A DNA stretch of 64,000 nt from contig NC_016473.1 of NCBI RefSeq assembly GCF_000226095.1, positions 4,340,001 through 4,404,000 on the forward strand, written 5' to 3'. The first letter of the stretch is position 1; every line of letters starts with the position of its first letter. This document shows, piece by piece, positions 22,701-36,300 of this stretch. A program made the position numbers and the translations under genes. Under the pieces are notes generated by a model, which worked only from the letters and a program-made list of their open reading frames with translations, was not told the DNA's origin and did no database searches. This DNA comes from Thermothelomyces thermophilus ATCC 42464 (taxonomy: Eukaryota > Ascomycota > Sordariomycetes > Sordariales > Chaetomiaceae).

Positions 22701-25700
22701 ATTGCCACCGCTACCCTCTAGCTTCGGCAGAGAACTTCTCGAGAAGGACTGTTATACACGGAAGGGAATTGTTCTGTAATCATGATTGTAGCCTTTCCCA
22801 GCAGGCCGGTTCTCCAGCATGACTTCTCACCCGCGAACTTGCAGCACGTTCGAGTTTCCGGTACCAAACTCCATAAACGGTTGTCGAGAACGGTGAAGTT
22901 GGCCCAAACGGAGATGCAGAATCAGGTTTCATCTCCCGCATGGAGAGTGTTGACGACGGATAGTCGTCAGCAGCCGACTTTCGCACCCGCATGAAGCCTC
23001 AGCTCCTCTGCGGTTCGATAGTTGACGACCTATTCTCAACCGGTCTCACTAGTCTCGGCGGCATCCTCACGATTCCGTACTACGGCCATCCCAAGTCCTA
23101 TGAATCTATCGTTTCACACGACGAGGAAGTCAGGCCCCTGGAACCAAGGAAGCCGAAATGGCCATGCATGCTCAAAGGGAGGATGATTGGTTATGCCCCC
23201 AATTCCGTCTCTGCCCATTGCTTTTCTGTGCTATTCCTCATCACTATTGCCTCGACGTCCTCAAGCCCAAGTTGTACGGGGGATTCTTTCACGGCGCCTC
23301 AAAACATAGTGGCTACCAAAGCAGGCAACATCACACTCGCACAGGCGAGCCGAGACCGAATGGTTCGACTGCAAGACTAGAGTTGCACGGGACGGTTCAT
23401 CAATGTTGGAGCCGAAGCAACCCCGGATACTCCTTTGCTGTTATTGCAAGCTCCAACACTCTGTTGTATGTATCTTCCCAGACTCTTATGCTGCTGAGAT
23501 TTCGGCTTTAGGGTCGGAAAGTCATATGTCTTCCGGACGATTAGAGTATCTCAGGGATGAACCTGGGATGTGTTGAAAGAGGACAAGATGCCTCGAAAGC
23601 AGCGGCCAGGTGCAATAACCGGCTTCTTTTGCCTCGGATGAGGAGGGTCAGTGTTTGACAGCTCCCGGGTGAGGGGGAGCGGACTACCTCTCCAAGGGCA
23701 AGATCAAGCGACTCCGTACGGATCCCATCCTTGCGCGGGGAGGAGACAGACGTCTTGTCTCAAATCGTTTTCCTCCCCTGAAATCGCAAAATGGTATGTA
23801 CTATCGCCAGCTTACCGCGAGAATAAGGCCCTTTTTCCGAAGGGGGATCCTGGCAGTATGGAGCCCCTAATGCAAAAGGTCCACCCTCGGCCCCCTTCCA
23901 TTCTCCTTCCCAATTTACGGCCTCTTCCGCAAGATAGTTTGTACTGTTTGTTTGTATTCCTGTTATTAAGTGGGAAGCATACATACCTGTGCACACTCAG
24001 GTGCTCAAGTGAACCACATTGGACTGTAAGCCGTACACTACAAACCGAGTGACTTTATCCATGACAACCTTCTTCGTCCGGCGCGGTCACTTCGCCTCCA
24101 GAAGGGAAAAAGAAGGGAGCAGAAAGGAGAAGCCGCCGCCGTATTGTCGCTCGCCTCGTTCGGCAGAGCATCTCCACCTCCCATCCTACCCGCGGGGGTT
24201 GGGTGCACCCGCCCAGCAGTAGTCCAGCCCCGAACCGACAGACGGACGACGGCGCCTTCTCCCTGACTCTTGTATAGTACTGTATGTACACTACGCGACA
24301 TAGTTTGTATGTATATACAGTACGTGCGGCAGTTTGTGTGGCTAGTGTACACTATACCGGCTCAGCAGCATGCAGTACCCTGGTGTGCCGGGGCATGCCT
24401 CGTGGTCAGTGTGGCGTTGCGCCAGCCAGCCAGCCCCCCCACCCCCCAACCTCTCTCTCCTGGCGCGCACATCACCGACCAACTCATGTCACGGAATGTG
24501 CCGATGCTGGGACTACCTGAGAGGAACAAAGGGGATCGGCATGACCATTGTCTGTTTACAGCTGGCCTGATGTCATGCTCCCAAGCTTGTGATTTTGTTA
24601 GCCCCCACAGCAAGCATCCCAAGGTTCGTTGTATACTCCACTTCGACAGCTCACAGTTTCCCTTGCACGCAAAGAGCATTAGAGCCCGGAACTTGTTGGG
24701 GGGGAAAATGCACAAGAAGATGGTTAAACAAAATAGTAAGAAGGAAACGAGTCGAATGATAGCGATAAAAGGGGGGAAGAATACTTGTCCCGCGGGGGAA
24801 AAAGGGGAAGAACAAAGATTTGATAAAAGAAAGTAAAAGAAACAACTATGCTGGGGTTCTCAAGTCGCCGCCGCCTTCTTTCTGGGCCAAAATCGAGCGT
24901 GGGTTTGCTCAGCTCTGAGCAAACCCACGGCAGTGGGGACTGCGATGGAACAGCAGTCCCAAGAACCACGGTACGGGCGTAATGTACGTCCGTAGTGCAC
25001 ACTACGCAGTAATTAATCCGTAGTCAGTCTCCGATGGCGATCCCTTCACCAGGGTCCGGGAAGACTCGAGTCTCTCGCGCTCCGCGAAGGTGCTCTAGTT
25101 TGCCGAAACCATCGCGCAGGGTTCGCCCGTGATTACGCGGGGCCTGATGAGGAACTCCGCGTCACTCGCAACGCTTTTGGAGAGGAGATCAGCCTTACTA
25201 ACGAGTTAGTGCCTCCTTTGACAGCTATTTTGGGCGTCGCTAGCGCGGGCAGGGAGAGGGGGAAGGATTTTGTCCTTGCTTGTCCTGTACGGATTACATA
25301 GTACTAACTAGTTTGTACTGTACATACTACAGTACACCAAGTAGCAAAGCTAGAAGTTTGCCGCACTGCAGTCTCTGATTATCCGAGTCGGTCACCTCGA
25401 GGCAACTCGCTGCGGAAGGAGCCTTTCCCCCCCTCCCTTCCTTTGTTGAGTTGAATGAACACCATACGGAAGGCAGGGAAAGGCAGGAGGATAGGGCAGA
25501 AGCGGCTCAGGCCACTTCATGCCGTTTAATTAACTGGCTGATGCCTCTGGAATAACTATACAACGCTACTACACTGACAAGGTAGGTAGTGAAGCCCAGT
25601 GAGCGTGTGGATGTTCCGGTAGCCGGGGGAGGGAAATTCTTGAATGCAACCTTTTGGGTGATCGACGTTGGGTTCGATACGTACTCCGTACACCTACGCA

Positions 25701-28700
25701 AGTTCTCTCGGAGAATACTCCGAGCTTTCTGTATTGGTATGTACGGGGTACATATATACACTAGAACCCCCATTGGATCTACTTAAGTAGTTAACGAGAT
25801 CCAATACACACTAAGGTAGTATGCATTAGTTTCTCTGTTTGCCTCTTTCGCGGAGCAATGATCAAGTGCGGTGCGCCCATTGCTCGTGGAGTGCTGACAT
25901 CCAGTTCGTCTAGACAAACAGTAGATACTCCGTATAGTAAGGTGTTTTGCAATCCATACCATTCCCCACTAGGGCCCCGCCAGGCAGTGTACTCGTGTGG
26001 AATGTGTGCCTCAACAGCTGAATCATTTCGATTCTCGGTGCTTCTCGAGTGGCTCCCCCGCGAAACCCTTGCTAAGGGTCCGAGGTGTCTTGATATGGCT
26101 GACTACCTGCAGCACCGATGCATCGCAGAGAATGAATGACATGCAGCAAATTAGTCCATTCGCTGCCGCCACCAGACTTCTCTGATCAGCTTACCCAGGG
26201 GTGCAGACGCCTGACGCAGAAATAATGATTGGAAATGTCAAAAGATAAATGCGTTGCAAGTCTCGGGGCACGGCGCGGGAAATGCCCAAAGCGCAATAGG
26301 CTAACACCAACCCCGAGCCTAGTGTAGTGTAATCCGTAGTGTTTGGTCGGTGGAGGGACGGCACGGGCAAGAGAGACAGGGGGGGAGTTAGTGTACACTA
26401 CAATACACTACATCATGCTAGTGTAGTGTAGTTGCTTGCTGGTTCAGGTTCGTGTGCCTGAACAGGAGTGCGAACAGGGCAAAGCAAGCGAGAAGCAAAT
26501 CCGGAGAGAGGGGGCACGCGGCTCTGGACGCGAATCTACACTGCTGCGTACACTACACTAGGAAGTACGTACTGTACATACACTAGGGGTGGGCATCTAT
26601 CGCGCTTTTCTTCTCGTTTCGTACCCTTTGAGCTGATTTAAGACTAAGTCCGAGGGGGCTCAAGACTGCATATATACGGATAACGAATGCTCTGTCTATA
26701 CGGATTACTCTGTACTTTCACCTTACAAAAGCCGGGCTCGCATCCTGAGACATGGCACGACCCTCGCTACATATACTACATTACAAAAACTATTTTTACA
26801 CGAATTACGGATATTGTAGCAAACATCAGTTGCGGTCAGCCAGTTTTCGTCAATCGAAGCCTCCCGTATAACTATCGCCGGCTTTGGCGGATGGCCCCTG
26901 CAGCTCCTGCCTCCCTACATACACGTGTGCACTAGCAGATCAACAAAGCGGCACTGAGACATCTTCCGATCTTCTTGCCGCCCCTCCCGTCCGGGAATGG
27001 AACAAGTAGATTGGACAAGGGCGGGAAGACATGGTTGCACTTCGCTTCCGCCTCATTTGCCTCTCTGGCGGTCAGTCAACATCAGACTCTTTATGCGGTG
27101 ACAGTCTTGTTTGGATAGAGTTTTTCTCGTTGAACTGATAGTGATTCGATACCCCTATTATATCTATTCTGCTTCGCATCGCAAAGTTCTTCGCGGCATT
27201 TACCTATGTGAGTACGTCCGTACATGGTTAATGTCCGACGAGTCAAGAACCGCAAGAGCATATCTCTCGGAATTAGTTAACAAAAAGCACCAAGCAATTT
27301 GGTGCTGCACGTATATGCAAATAACTTCTGTTTTATGTAGTGCATTCCGTACAAGTGCTAGCTTGTATGCAAGGTCGACCACATGGTTTTGAAACAGGGA
27401 GCGCCTCCACCAGTTTCCCTGTGACGTAACTATCCCTCTATACTCACGCTATAGAGTTAACTCTGCACTGCGTAACAACCTACCAAGACACATACCCATC
27501 TGCGCCTACGTCGCAGCGCGCATACATCTCAATAGCAAGTGCGCAATTCAGGGTCTCTCGAGACGCGGCAGTCTGACGCTGCATGGCAACGACTTTGATA
27601 CTAAGCAGCGCCGAACCTACACAGTATGCGACTAACAGGCAAGGTGGTGTTGTCGCTTCGTGCGCGCAGCACTAACTATGGGACGAAGGCCAGTTTCAAA
27701 TAATGATGTAAATTGACGGGGTCGCAGAACCAGGCCGCCCGGAGGGGCGCAAGAAACGGCCTGGTTGTCACAATGCAGGGTCGCATTCTTGGGGCGTTGT
27801 GTTCCCAAATTCCCGTACATTACATAGATGTACCGATGCATCACGATATCTACGTTGTAACCACTTGATCGCTACTCCGTACATCCACCGAAGCGTCACC
27901 ATTCTAATCATCTTTTGGGAACAAGTCAGTATGATATGTGCAGTATCTGTACACACAACGGAACCCGAATGTACTGTACACAATTTCCAGGCTATCTGGG
28001 CCATCTCCGAAACTTTTCGGACAGCTCGCGTTTCCACATGCAAGCCCCCCATGTTGACTGGCAGAAAATACGACGGCACGCTGGACCCAGCTTCAAGAAC
28101 ATGTCAAAGCTCAGGTGGCGCGCTAGCCAAGCGCACGGTGACGGTCGCTAACCAAAAATCGCCTTAGCAAACATCTGTTTTTGTGGTGGTGCGCCCCACA
28201 ACTGACGCCCCACTATCCCTCGATTAGCGATGCAACAGGGATCACGGGGCTTCGGTTTGCTGCCTCTTTTCAGGTTCGCACCGGGGCCGAAAGTGGGTTA
28301 GCAGACCCGTCCTTCCTCCGAGACGGAGCCCACTCCATATTCTGTTCAGGTACCTTCGTACTGCACTAGCGTCCCCTCAATGGCCAGCCGCGGGCTTGGA
28401 ATAGCTTATAGCTTATTATTAGTCTGTAGAGGAACGTACGCTGCCTCCTATCGTGTTCACTTAATAATATCGTCTGTGCGTTGGAATATTGAGACCACTT
28501 TTTCCATACACTACCCAGGTGTGGAAGTACTATAAGCCGAGGCTCGGTCATGGGAAAACGACCCTAGATATCGTAGATGGGACGATGATAAGCTCTGGGA
28601 AGAAGCAGCATCCCGGCCCTGGCGATGGAGATTCAATCCGTGGCGGCTGAGAACTTTGTTAGTTTTATTCGCCCTAGAAGCAAAGAAACCAGACGAGACC

Positions 28701-29332
28701 TCCCGTGAAAGAACACTTCAAAGTTCGCTCAAACGGAAGGGGCATGCGGTGCCGAAGATTGCCGGCCCGGCCTTTTGCAGTGATTGCAATCAATCAACCA
28801 ACCTTGTCCAGCGTCCGAGAAAGAAACCCCCAGTCGCATCGCTGTCGCGGCCCACTCTCCGCTGATGAGGTTCCCGTTTGTTGCCCCTGGAAGCTGGGTA
28901 CCTGTCCCCAACATTCCCCCATTGTGCGCGGCGGTCTTCACCATGCTGCGCTAGCGCAGGTTCTTTCTGGAAAACGCATTCTTGGCTCTGCCTTGGCTGC
29001 AGCTGCTCCAAGTCCACATGCTCCCCGCGTGGGTGCATTTTATTAATCTCGCCCCTGCGCTTCCGGACGCCACGCCAGTCTCTTGTTCAACCTGCGGCCC
29101 CGGCCCGGTTCTGGCTTTTCTCCTGAGCGATCTTCCTCCCGCCTCCGCCTTTCTCTGACGGGTTGCTTGCTTGGGGCCCATCCTGGACCTGACCCGCCGG
29201 CGAGAATCGGTTTGCGGGTGCCCCGTTCGCTGAGATTTCCGGCAAACGCTTCCGACAAAAGGGAACAAAAGGGAACGGCACACATCGCCGTTGCGCGGCC
29301 GATTAAGGTCTCCTTCACCATGCGCCCCCTCT
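19722..29332. other. 9.6-kb gene-free region between divergent GID7 and PH-domain genes
   Basis: No ORF here shows a recognisable domain, consistent codon bias or convincing splice structure. The longest reading frames (around 22397..22822 and 22991..23380) have no family resemblance. It is not strongly AT-rich, so a heavily RIP-mutated transposon is not obvious. It is rich in short motifs: TACGGATTAC (25288, 26699, and reversed at 26329), TACTCCGTA (25682, 25926, 27873), AGTGTACACT (24344, 26390), AGTGTAGTGTA strings at about 26320-26440, and GTACATAC strings (20676-20720, 24280-24330). A CT tract is at about 22345-22372. It may be an extended regulatory region, a source of noncoding RNA, or degenerate sequence. 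Confidence 0.6.
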
Positions 29333-31539
29333 ATGGCTAACACACCCAATTCCCGTCCAAGGCCTTCACCCTTAACGGAGCTCCCCCTACGATCACCTCT
29401 ATCCATCGATCGACGACGAGAGAGCTCGGCAGCAAACATGGAGGGACCTCTGAGCATGCCCCCGGAACGGGGTACCATAATTGGCAAGCCAGCCTGGAAG
29501 GTAATGCATCAGACCCGCCGCGGGTCTTCTGTATGTGTGTGTGTGCCAATTGAACAGCCGTTGACCGGTTGATAGGTGCGATGGGTGGTTATCGGAGGCT
29601 CGACTCGAGATCAGACCCAAGTGGGCACAGCCAACAGAGGACAGACTAACCGCACATCCGCGCCGAGGGAGCTCACCCGAACACTCACGGAGGGCATGTT
29701 CCTCTCCATATACAAGTCCAAGGTGTGTCCCGCCATTGCTGCCGAGGGGGTCGGCAATGCTGACTGAAAGGGGGGGGGGTTACCCGACAGGACGACACCG
29801 AACCAATACAGCAGTACGCGCTTAGTTCGATCGCCGACTGTCAGCTCCAGATACTTTCGCACCGCAAACAAGGCCCAGCCCTCCCGACCATGGTCATCAA
29901 CATCTTACCAGATCCGCAGTCAGACAAGGCGAGGAAGCGACGCTCGAGCAGGACTGCCGCCTTTTCCACTCCGAAGGAGACTGGACCGACCAGTCTGTTG
30001 TTCCGCCCTGGAGAAGAGCGACAGAACCTCCAAGAGTGGGTGCGCTTCATTCAGCAAGCCATCCAGCCATATGTCCCAGACAGAGTGCCCATGAGCCCGC
30101 TCACGCCAGCGTCGCCGACCTTCGTCAACCCATTCACGCCTCGACCCAGGGAAGCCAGCGACGTGCAGCAGCGGCCGAGCAGTAGGAATGGTTCGCGCCC
30201 AGGGTGCTTCCTGAAGAATCATAGCCAAGCGAGCTCTGCCCGCGACCGGCCCGTCACTTTCTCTGATGCTCCGAGTCTGCGGTCCAAAAGGAGCGACCTT
30301 TCTTCACAAACCGGTTCTACCACCCAGTCCCATATGGCTTTCCCTAGCTACACCGCCATGGTTCCTGCGGACCTCCCGTCCCTGGCAACGACGATTGGGG
30401 AGTATCAGGGTGAGTTTATCGAAGGATGGACATCAGCCCAGGGCAGATCGTCGGCACTCAGTTCCCCCATCAGAGGGCGGGGCAGTGTCAGTTTGCAGGC
30501 GCCGGCTCCGCTGCCGCCAGTACCAGACCCCAACCCGCCGCCGGGCCCGCGGGAAACCATCCTCGACAGGGCGTTCCAGTTGCGCTGCATCCCCGGTTCT
30601 GAGCGCGAGATTCCCGGGGAGGAAAAGTTGAGCTCGTTGGCCCGTTTTGACGCCCTGATGCGGGAAATGGATGAGAAGAGGAAGAAGCGAGAGGCCGAAG
30701 CGGCAGAGTCGCGAGCACAAGCTGCCGCAGATTCATCGGTCGGAACATCGAGTTCGCAGCCCAAGAGCGCATTCGACCGTGACGATTCCGATTCGGACTT
30801 GGAACAAGACTCAGACGACGACAGCGATGATGACAGCGACGGGATTCTTGGGGAAGGCGACGTTGAGGACCAGTTTCCGTCGACATCAGCTCAACAAAGA
30901 GCCCTCGACTTCATTGCGGGGAAGTATGAGCCTCCACGTCGGCATCGACCAACGTCGCGCGGCGTGCGGTCTCCGCCGACTTATAACCACGAGGCGTTTA
31001 TGGCTCTATCAAGTCCCGGGTATTCCCAGACGCGGCCCCAGACGGGCTACTCGAGGACCCGGAGCAGGCCGGGAATGTCTCAGAGGACGCACAGCCAGCC
31101 ACAATTGGCGACAATGCTGGGTTCCTCGTCGCCTCTGGAACCGCCCAGGGAGTCTGAGGATGGAACTGGATTCAGCTTTACCCCAGGCTCTCCATCGGCC
31201 ACCCACCGCAACTCGGCCGAGAAGCGGCACTCGGGGTCAAGCACCAAGCGCCTTAGCTTTACCGAGTTCACAAGGCGCCTGAGCAGCGCAAGCAGTCTGC
31301 TCCTTGTGCAGACCAACGCCAGCGGCCCTTCCAGCAGAAGGGCGAGCAACAGCGACCTGGACCCGCAGCAGCCGCCGCAATCGCCTCCTCAACCGCTGCA
31401 CCACCTTCACCCGAGGGCTGGCCCGCCGACCCCCCAGCAGTACCACCAACCGCCGCAGTCTCCACCTCTGGCAGGCGAGCGTGAGCGGCGCGGCTGGCGG
31501 GGCAGTGTGGGCGTGTTTGGCGACGGCGGCTTTGTATGA
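29333..31539 (+). CDS. PH-domain protein with long disordered C-terminus
   Basis: Fungal protein of unknown function. Exons 29333..29500, 29576..29722 and 29791..31539 give 687 residues. Residues about 45-175 look like a split PH domain: GTIIGKPAWK, then RWVVIGGSTRD in exon 2, LTEGMFLSIYKSK, SSIADCQLQIL, and the closing helix with its Trp (ERQNLQEWVRFIQQAIQP). The rest is low-complexity: Pro-rich (APLPPVPDPNPPPGP), a predicted coiled coil (ALMREMDEKRKKREAEAAESRAQ), an acidic Asp/Ser run (DDSDSDLEQDSDDDSDD), then Ser/Arg/Gln/Pro-rich sequence to the end. Such a layout suits a lipid- or membrane-recruited scaffold, but this is inference. ATG 29333 is the first in frame, and the phases add up. 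The first exon could extend if an upstream intron exists. Confidence 0.82.
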
Positions 31540-33336
31540 CCGGGACCGGGCTTGCTTAACCTTGCCGTTTCCGTTTCCCCAGCGCATGCTGGAGTGGGTT
31601 GTTCTCCGTCTGAGTTTTTCAAACGCTTTGATATCCCGGGCAGCATTCTTTCTCTCTCTCTCTCTCTCTCTCACTCCTTTCCTGGCACGTACATATCCAG
31701 CATTCTGTTTATTCGGCACATTGATACTATTGTCATATTGCCGACTTTCATCACATTGTTCTCTTCTGACCACCCCGTTTCTGTGACGACCGGCTTATGA
31801 CCGAGAACTTGCTTTGTGTAAAGGGACATCTGGCGTTAATCATAATTCATTGCATTTCCATGTTTGTCTTTTCCTTTCCCCCCGCCTGCCAGTCAAGATG
31901 GCGGAACATGTAAGGGAGGAATTCCCGGGTTGTCGGGGTCATGTGTAACGTGCATCTGAGCTGGGATGTTCTCTTCTAGTGTACGGATTACATTTCGAAG
32001 TTGATGTTTCGTATTCTTTTAAGTGTTTGGGAAGCAAGCGTCACATTTCATGAGCATGTGTCCGTTTGAATGTACATAATTAAATCTATAAATCTATGCA
32101 TGTAAATGCGTCTACCAAAGGAGCCAACGAGATCCAGTGGTTCAACTTCCGGTCGTCACCTATATTGGCCCTCTTAAGATTTAATACGCAGTACTAACGT
32201 GCATGGACATACAAGCAAGCAAGATGTAAGGTACGGTACGGGCCAAGCCGCATTGCACGGCGCCCACGGCAAAAGGAGCGTCAGTGCTTCGCGCCAACAA
32301 TCATTCGTCGATGATTGGAGATAATAACTTCTCAACTGCTTCGGAATCCGGTCCCCGAACTCGGGTCGGTCCCAGTAAGGCGGAACCGGAGATTCCCGAG
32401 CCAAGACCTGCATCCGAACCGAGCCGGCGCTAAGAGCACCTCCGGTCCGTGAGGCTTCGGAAGGCCAGCCGACGACAAACTTGGTCGCATTGAGTCAAAT
32501 TCAAATATGTGCAAGGACACGGTGCATCACTCTCTCAGTCAGTGTACATATGTGTGTTGCCGACGGATGCCCCGCGAATCCATTTGCATACGGATTACCG
32601 TACAGGAAGGGTGTGTTGCACCCTCCCTTCCCCCATATCTGCTGTTCCCATGGACACGGGCCTAAACAAGAGAGGGAAAAAAAAAGAAAAAAAAGAAAAA
32701 AAAGAAAAAAAATCAAGTTCGATTGAAGGAGAGAGACGCCATCAACACCCACATTCCCCCCTTCCTAGGCGAACCGAGACAAAGACTAGAAACGAGTAAA
32801 GGTGCGTGTGTCGGCTCAGCTAAGTAAGTCTTGATATGTTTCACCAAAATCCATCAAAGCTCCAGCTCCCAATCCCAGTCAGGCCTCGCAAACAACGCCT
32901 GAACGAGTGCGATAGACCGACAGCCGAAAGAGCAGCCAAGCACATAAGTGCATACATACAAACATAGCCTCCATGTGTTGCTCCACATGTGTGATCCCTT
33001 TTGCCCAGAGACACCGTCGAGCAGAGAGCTCTGCAGTTCTTTTTGGGCGTAAAGCATCCCGGATTGAAGCAGAGTCCTCATTAGATCCTCTGAACCACTT
33101 TAACGCAGACGACAAGGGTACATGCCGCATTTATTCCATGTCTTCCAAAACGCCATGAATCTGAATCCACCTTTTTTTTTTTTTTGGTGCTGCATTTCTT
33201 CGGTACCAAAATTCCCTTGGTATCGATTTTCGGTTCCGCCTGCCGAGCATCTAATCAACGTCGTGCCACGCCGCTCCAAACCATCTTGAACTACCCCAAA
33301 TCAATTTCACCAGCAAACCCCCTGCCCAATTGAGCC
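31540..33336. other. Convergent intergenic region, PH-domain gene / CSE1
   Basis: Holds two 3' UTRs and no gene. A (CT)n tract lies at about 31651-31674, TACGGATTAC at 31982..31991 and 32589..32598, a 9-bp A8G tandem at about 32677..32711, and a T run at about 33172-33186. Confidence 0.6.
32677..32711 (+). repeat. A8G tandem repeat
   Basis: About three to four copies of a 9-bp unit of eight A and one G, in noncoding DNA. Simple sequence only. Confidence 0.85.
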
Positions 33337-36300
33337 TTAAGCCAAGTACGGCGCCAAAGCGGCCTTCGCCTCAGGCGTCAGCCGCTGCTCGACGAAAGTG
33401 GCCACCAGGCCGCCAAGGCGCTGGTTCGCCTCCTTCAAATACTGACTAACCCACTTGTCCACCTCCACGATATCGGGGAAGTCGTCACGGGACCCGCGCT
33501 TGCACGTATTGAGTGGGGTGAAGCCGACACCAAACCCTATATCGTCCACGTCCGCCTCGTTGACAATCTCGTCGCCAAACCCGGCGGCCACGCGCGGCGG
33601 GTTCTTGAGCAGATCCAGAAGGTTGTTGCACGTGAAGCCCCAACCCTTCTGGTAGCGCTCGGCAAACTGCTTCGACTCGCACAGCGTCTTGGTGTACGAG
33701 ATGACGCCGAGCTTGCGGTCGACAGGACGGGCAAACTGGCCCGTCGTGGGCAGGATGACGGTGAGGTAGAAGGGCGTAAATACATTCTGCTGGATGGCCT
33801 CGGCATGCCTGATGAAGAAGTCGGCGCCCATCCTGGCCTCGCCCCCGCGCGCCGAAACCAAGTGATAAAAGCGGGCCACACGAGACTTGTACGAGTCGGT
33901 CGGGTTCGATTGCAGCTTGGTGAAGATGAGCGTGATAATTGTCCCAAAGTAAGGCTCCAAAACATCGCTAGCGAACAGAGTTAGATGTGCTAGGAACGTT
34001 TCGCGGCGGCTTGGTAACTTACCCAGGGAAAGTGCCAACGATAGCTTCGAGAATGTCAAATGCATTTTGGTCCGTTTTCTTGCCCGTCAGCAAGCGCTGG
34101 AATATGGCAAGGAAGGGCTCCAGTTTGTTCTCGGCCTTGATTTCCTCTGCAGCCTTGGGAATGATGGCAGCGATGAACCTCGACAGAGGTGGCACGTTGC
34201 CCCTCGTCTCCCACGGCCCAGGTGCGAGGACCGCCTCAATGAGCAGCTTGAAGTCGCCGGGCACTTGGTTCGTAGGGTTGAGCTCGAGGAGCAGAGCGAA
34301 GATCTGGAAGATGAAGGGAACAAATTCTATACCAGACCGTTAGACAGGCTTCGCAGTGCTGTTGGCGGCGGGCAACCTACCAGAAACATCCTCGTGAAGG
34401 ATGGCCACGAAAGGTGTCCACAACCGGGGAAGCATGTCTAGCTTAGGCGAGTTACCGCAGTACCTGCCGCAAGTCAGTTCTCTGGATCAAGCATGGGTGG
34501 GAATGGCAAAATCTTACCTCACAAGGGCACCGATTGCCTCAAAGTGGTAGTAATAGAAACGCGGGTTGCTGGGGTTCTCCTTAATCACGTTGGTGATGTT
34601 GATCAAGTGGTTCAGGACACCCTCAGCCCCACACTCAAGGATCCCGTCCTTCATGACGATCAGAACCCTCATGATGCAGCGCATCAGGAATTCATTCTCC
34701 TGAAGCTTCGCAGAGGATGTGTCCTTCTCAATCAGGGCAAACAAATGTTCCAGCAGGTCCTTGGCATACGGTTGGATATCGCTCCGCGGGAACAAGTGCT
34801 GGCCCTGCTCATCGGTCAGGAATAGCACCCTCTCCACTGCGATCGCCGCATAAGTGTAGACGACGTAATTGGACGAGGCCAAGTTCTGAATGAGAGGCTG
34901 GATGGCGCTGGCCCACTGAGCCTTGTTGAGCTGACTGCGGAAGGTATATAGGTATTTGATGGCATCCACTTTCGAAATTGGTTCGGTCGACTCGGTGAGA
35001 AGGTCCGCGGCGATGTTCTGCTCAAAGAACTCAACAACATTGACGAAGCTGTTGACCGTCTTGACGCCGTGTGCGGCAGTGACGGCACCCTTGGCAGCGA
35101 TGGCTAGGAAAAGGTAGACGGCCGTGTCCTTCGCCTTCCAGTCCGTCTTGCCAACGGTCAAGTAGTGGTTGATATACCTGAAGACCACCTGCGTGACAAG
35201 AGGTTCGAAGTTGTCAAGGAGCTTGCGGAGGAAGTCGGTGGCCGCTCTCCTCCTCGAGTCGGTATCGGAACCCTCGAGGTCGCGCCGGATGAACTCGATT
35301 GGCTCATCCTCGAACATTTCGACATCCGACTCCCTGAGCGCAACATTAGGGAGAATCACCTTCTCAACAATTGTGCCCAGAATTTGCTCGTTGTTGAAAA
35401 TCTCGGCGTGACGGCGCACCGAGGCAACAGCCGTCAAGAACTGCAGCGCTTTGCTTGTAAGGGTGTCGTATCTCTTCTCCGGACCCACGCTTGACAAGAC
35501 GTTCCAGACATTGTTTGTGAACTCCTGAACGAATTGGCCAAAGTCGTCGTCGTACTTGTTGGTAAAGAGCTGGAGTACGTCGCAGATGTCCGACTTGAGT
35601 GTCTCGAGCGGCGTCGCCTCATCCTCCTCGCCGTCAAAGATGGGGTTTGTGTAGGTGATGTACTTGTGGAGGAGCACGGTGATGGGTTGCAGGTGTGTCT
35701 CGATGACGGGCGGAATATCTTGGCACGAGAGGTCATAGAGGATCCTTATCAACAAGCTCATAGTTTCGAGCCAGCCTTTGAGTGCGCTGGCATTGTCTTT
35801 GTTTGCCTCGATTTGCCCGTCTGCGATCTGTCAAAAATGGGTCAGTGGGTTGTTGTCGAGGCTAACTACTCGGCAGCTTTCTCTTACGCTGAGCATCTGG
35901 ACGAACGGCTCTCCGAAAACCCCGACAACATGTAGAATCTCCCTGTTTAGTTCGTTGGACTGGAATAGAGGGCGCCACCGCACGAAAATCGAGTGGGCAA
36001 CTTCCAGAACGCCGTTTGTGACCTTATAGTCGGTATTGGACAGACGGCTGACGAGGTCCTAGACGAAGCCGGGTTAGTGTTGTTGGACCAAGGCATTACA
36101 TGGCCGAACGCCTCCGGGCCGGGTCGTACCTGGGTAAGAGTGTCCCAGCGCTCCCAAAAGTCCGAATCAGCAATGATGCTGATGGCTTCGCCAAGCTGGG
36201 TCTGTATTGTGGGGGGAGATGAAATCATCAACCCAACGAGCTCTGATTTGATGGTCTGCACCTCATCCAGAGGGAGCTTGTAGTTGCCCTCTTCGTCCTA

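Noticed and set aside
22397-23380. Two consecutive plus-strand ORFs (141 and 129 codons) in the gene desert
   Set aside because: No recognisable domain, no convincing splice sites linking them, and amino-acid composition like translated noncoding DNA. Kept only as candidates to search.
25668-25690. GGTTCGATACG, resembling a tRNA B box
   Set aside because: No matching A box, acceptor stem or cloverleaf could be found around it; other GGTTCGA strings (23010, 38007) failed in the same way.
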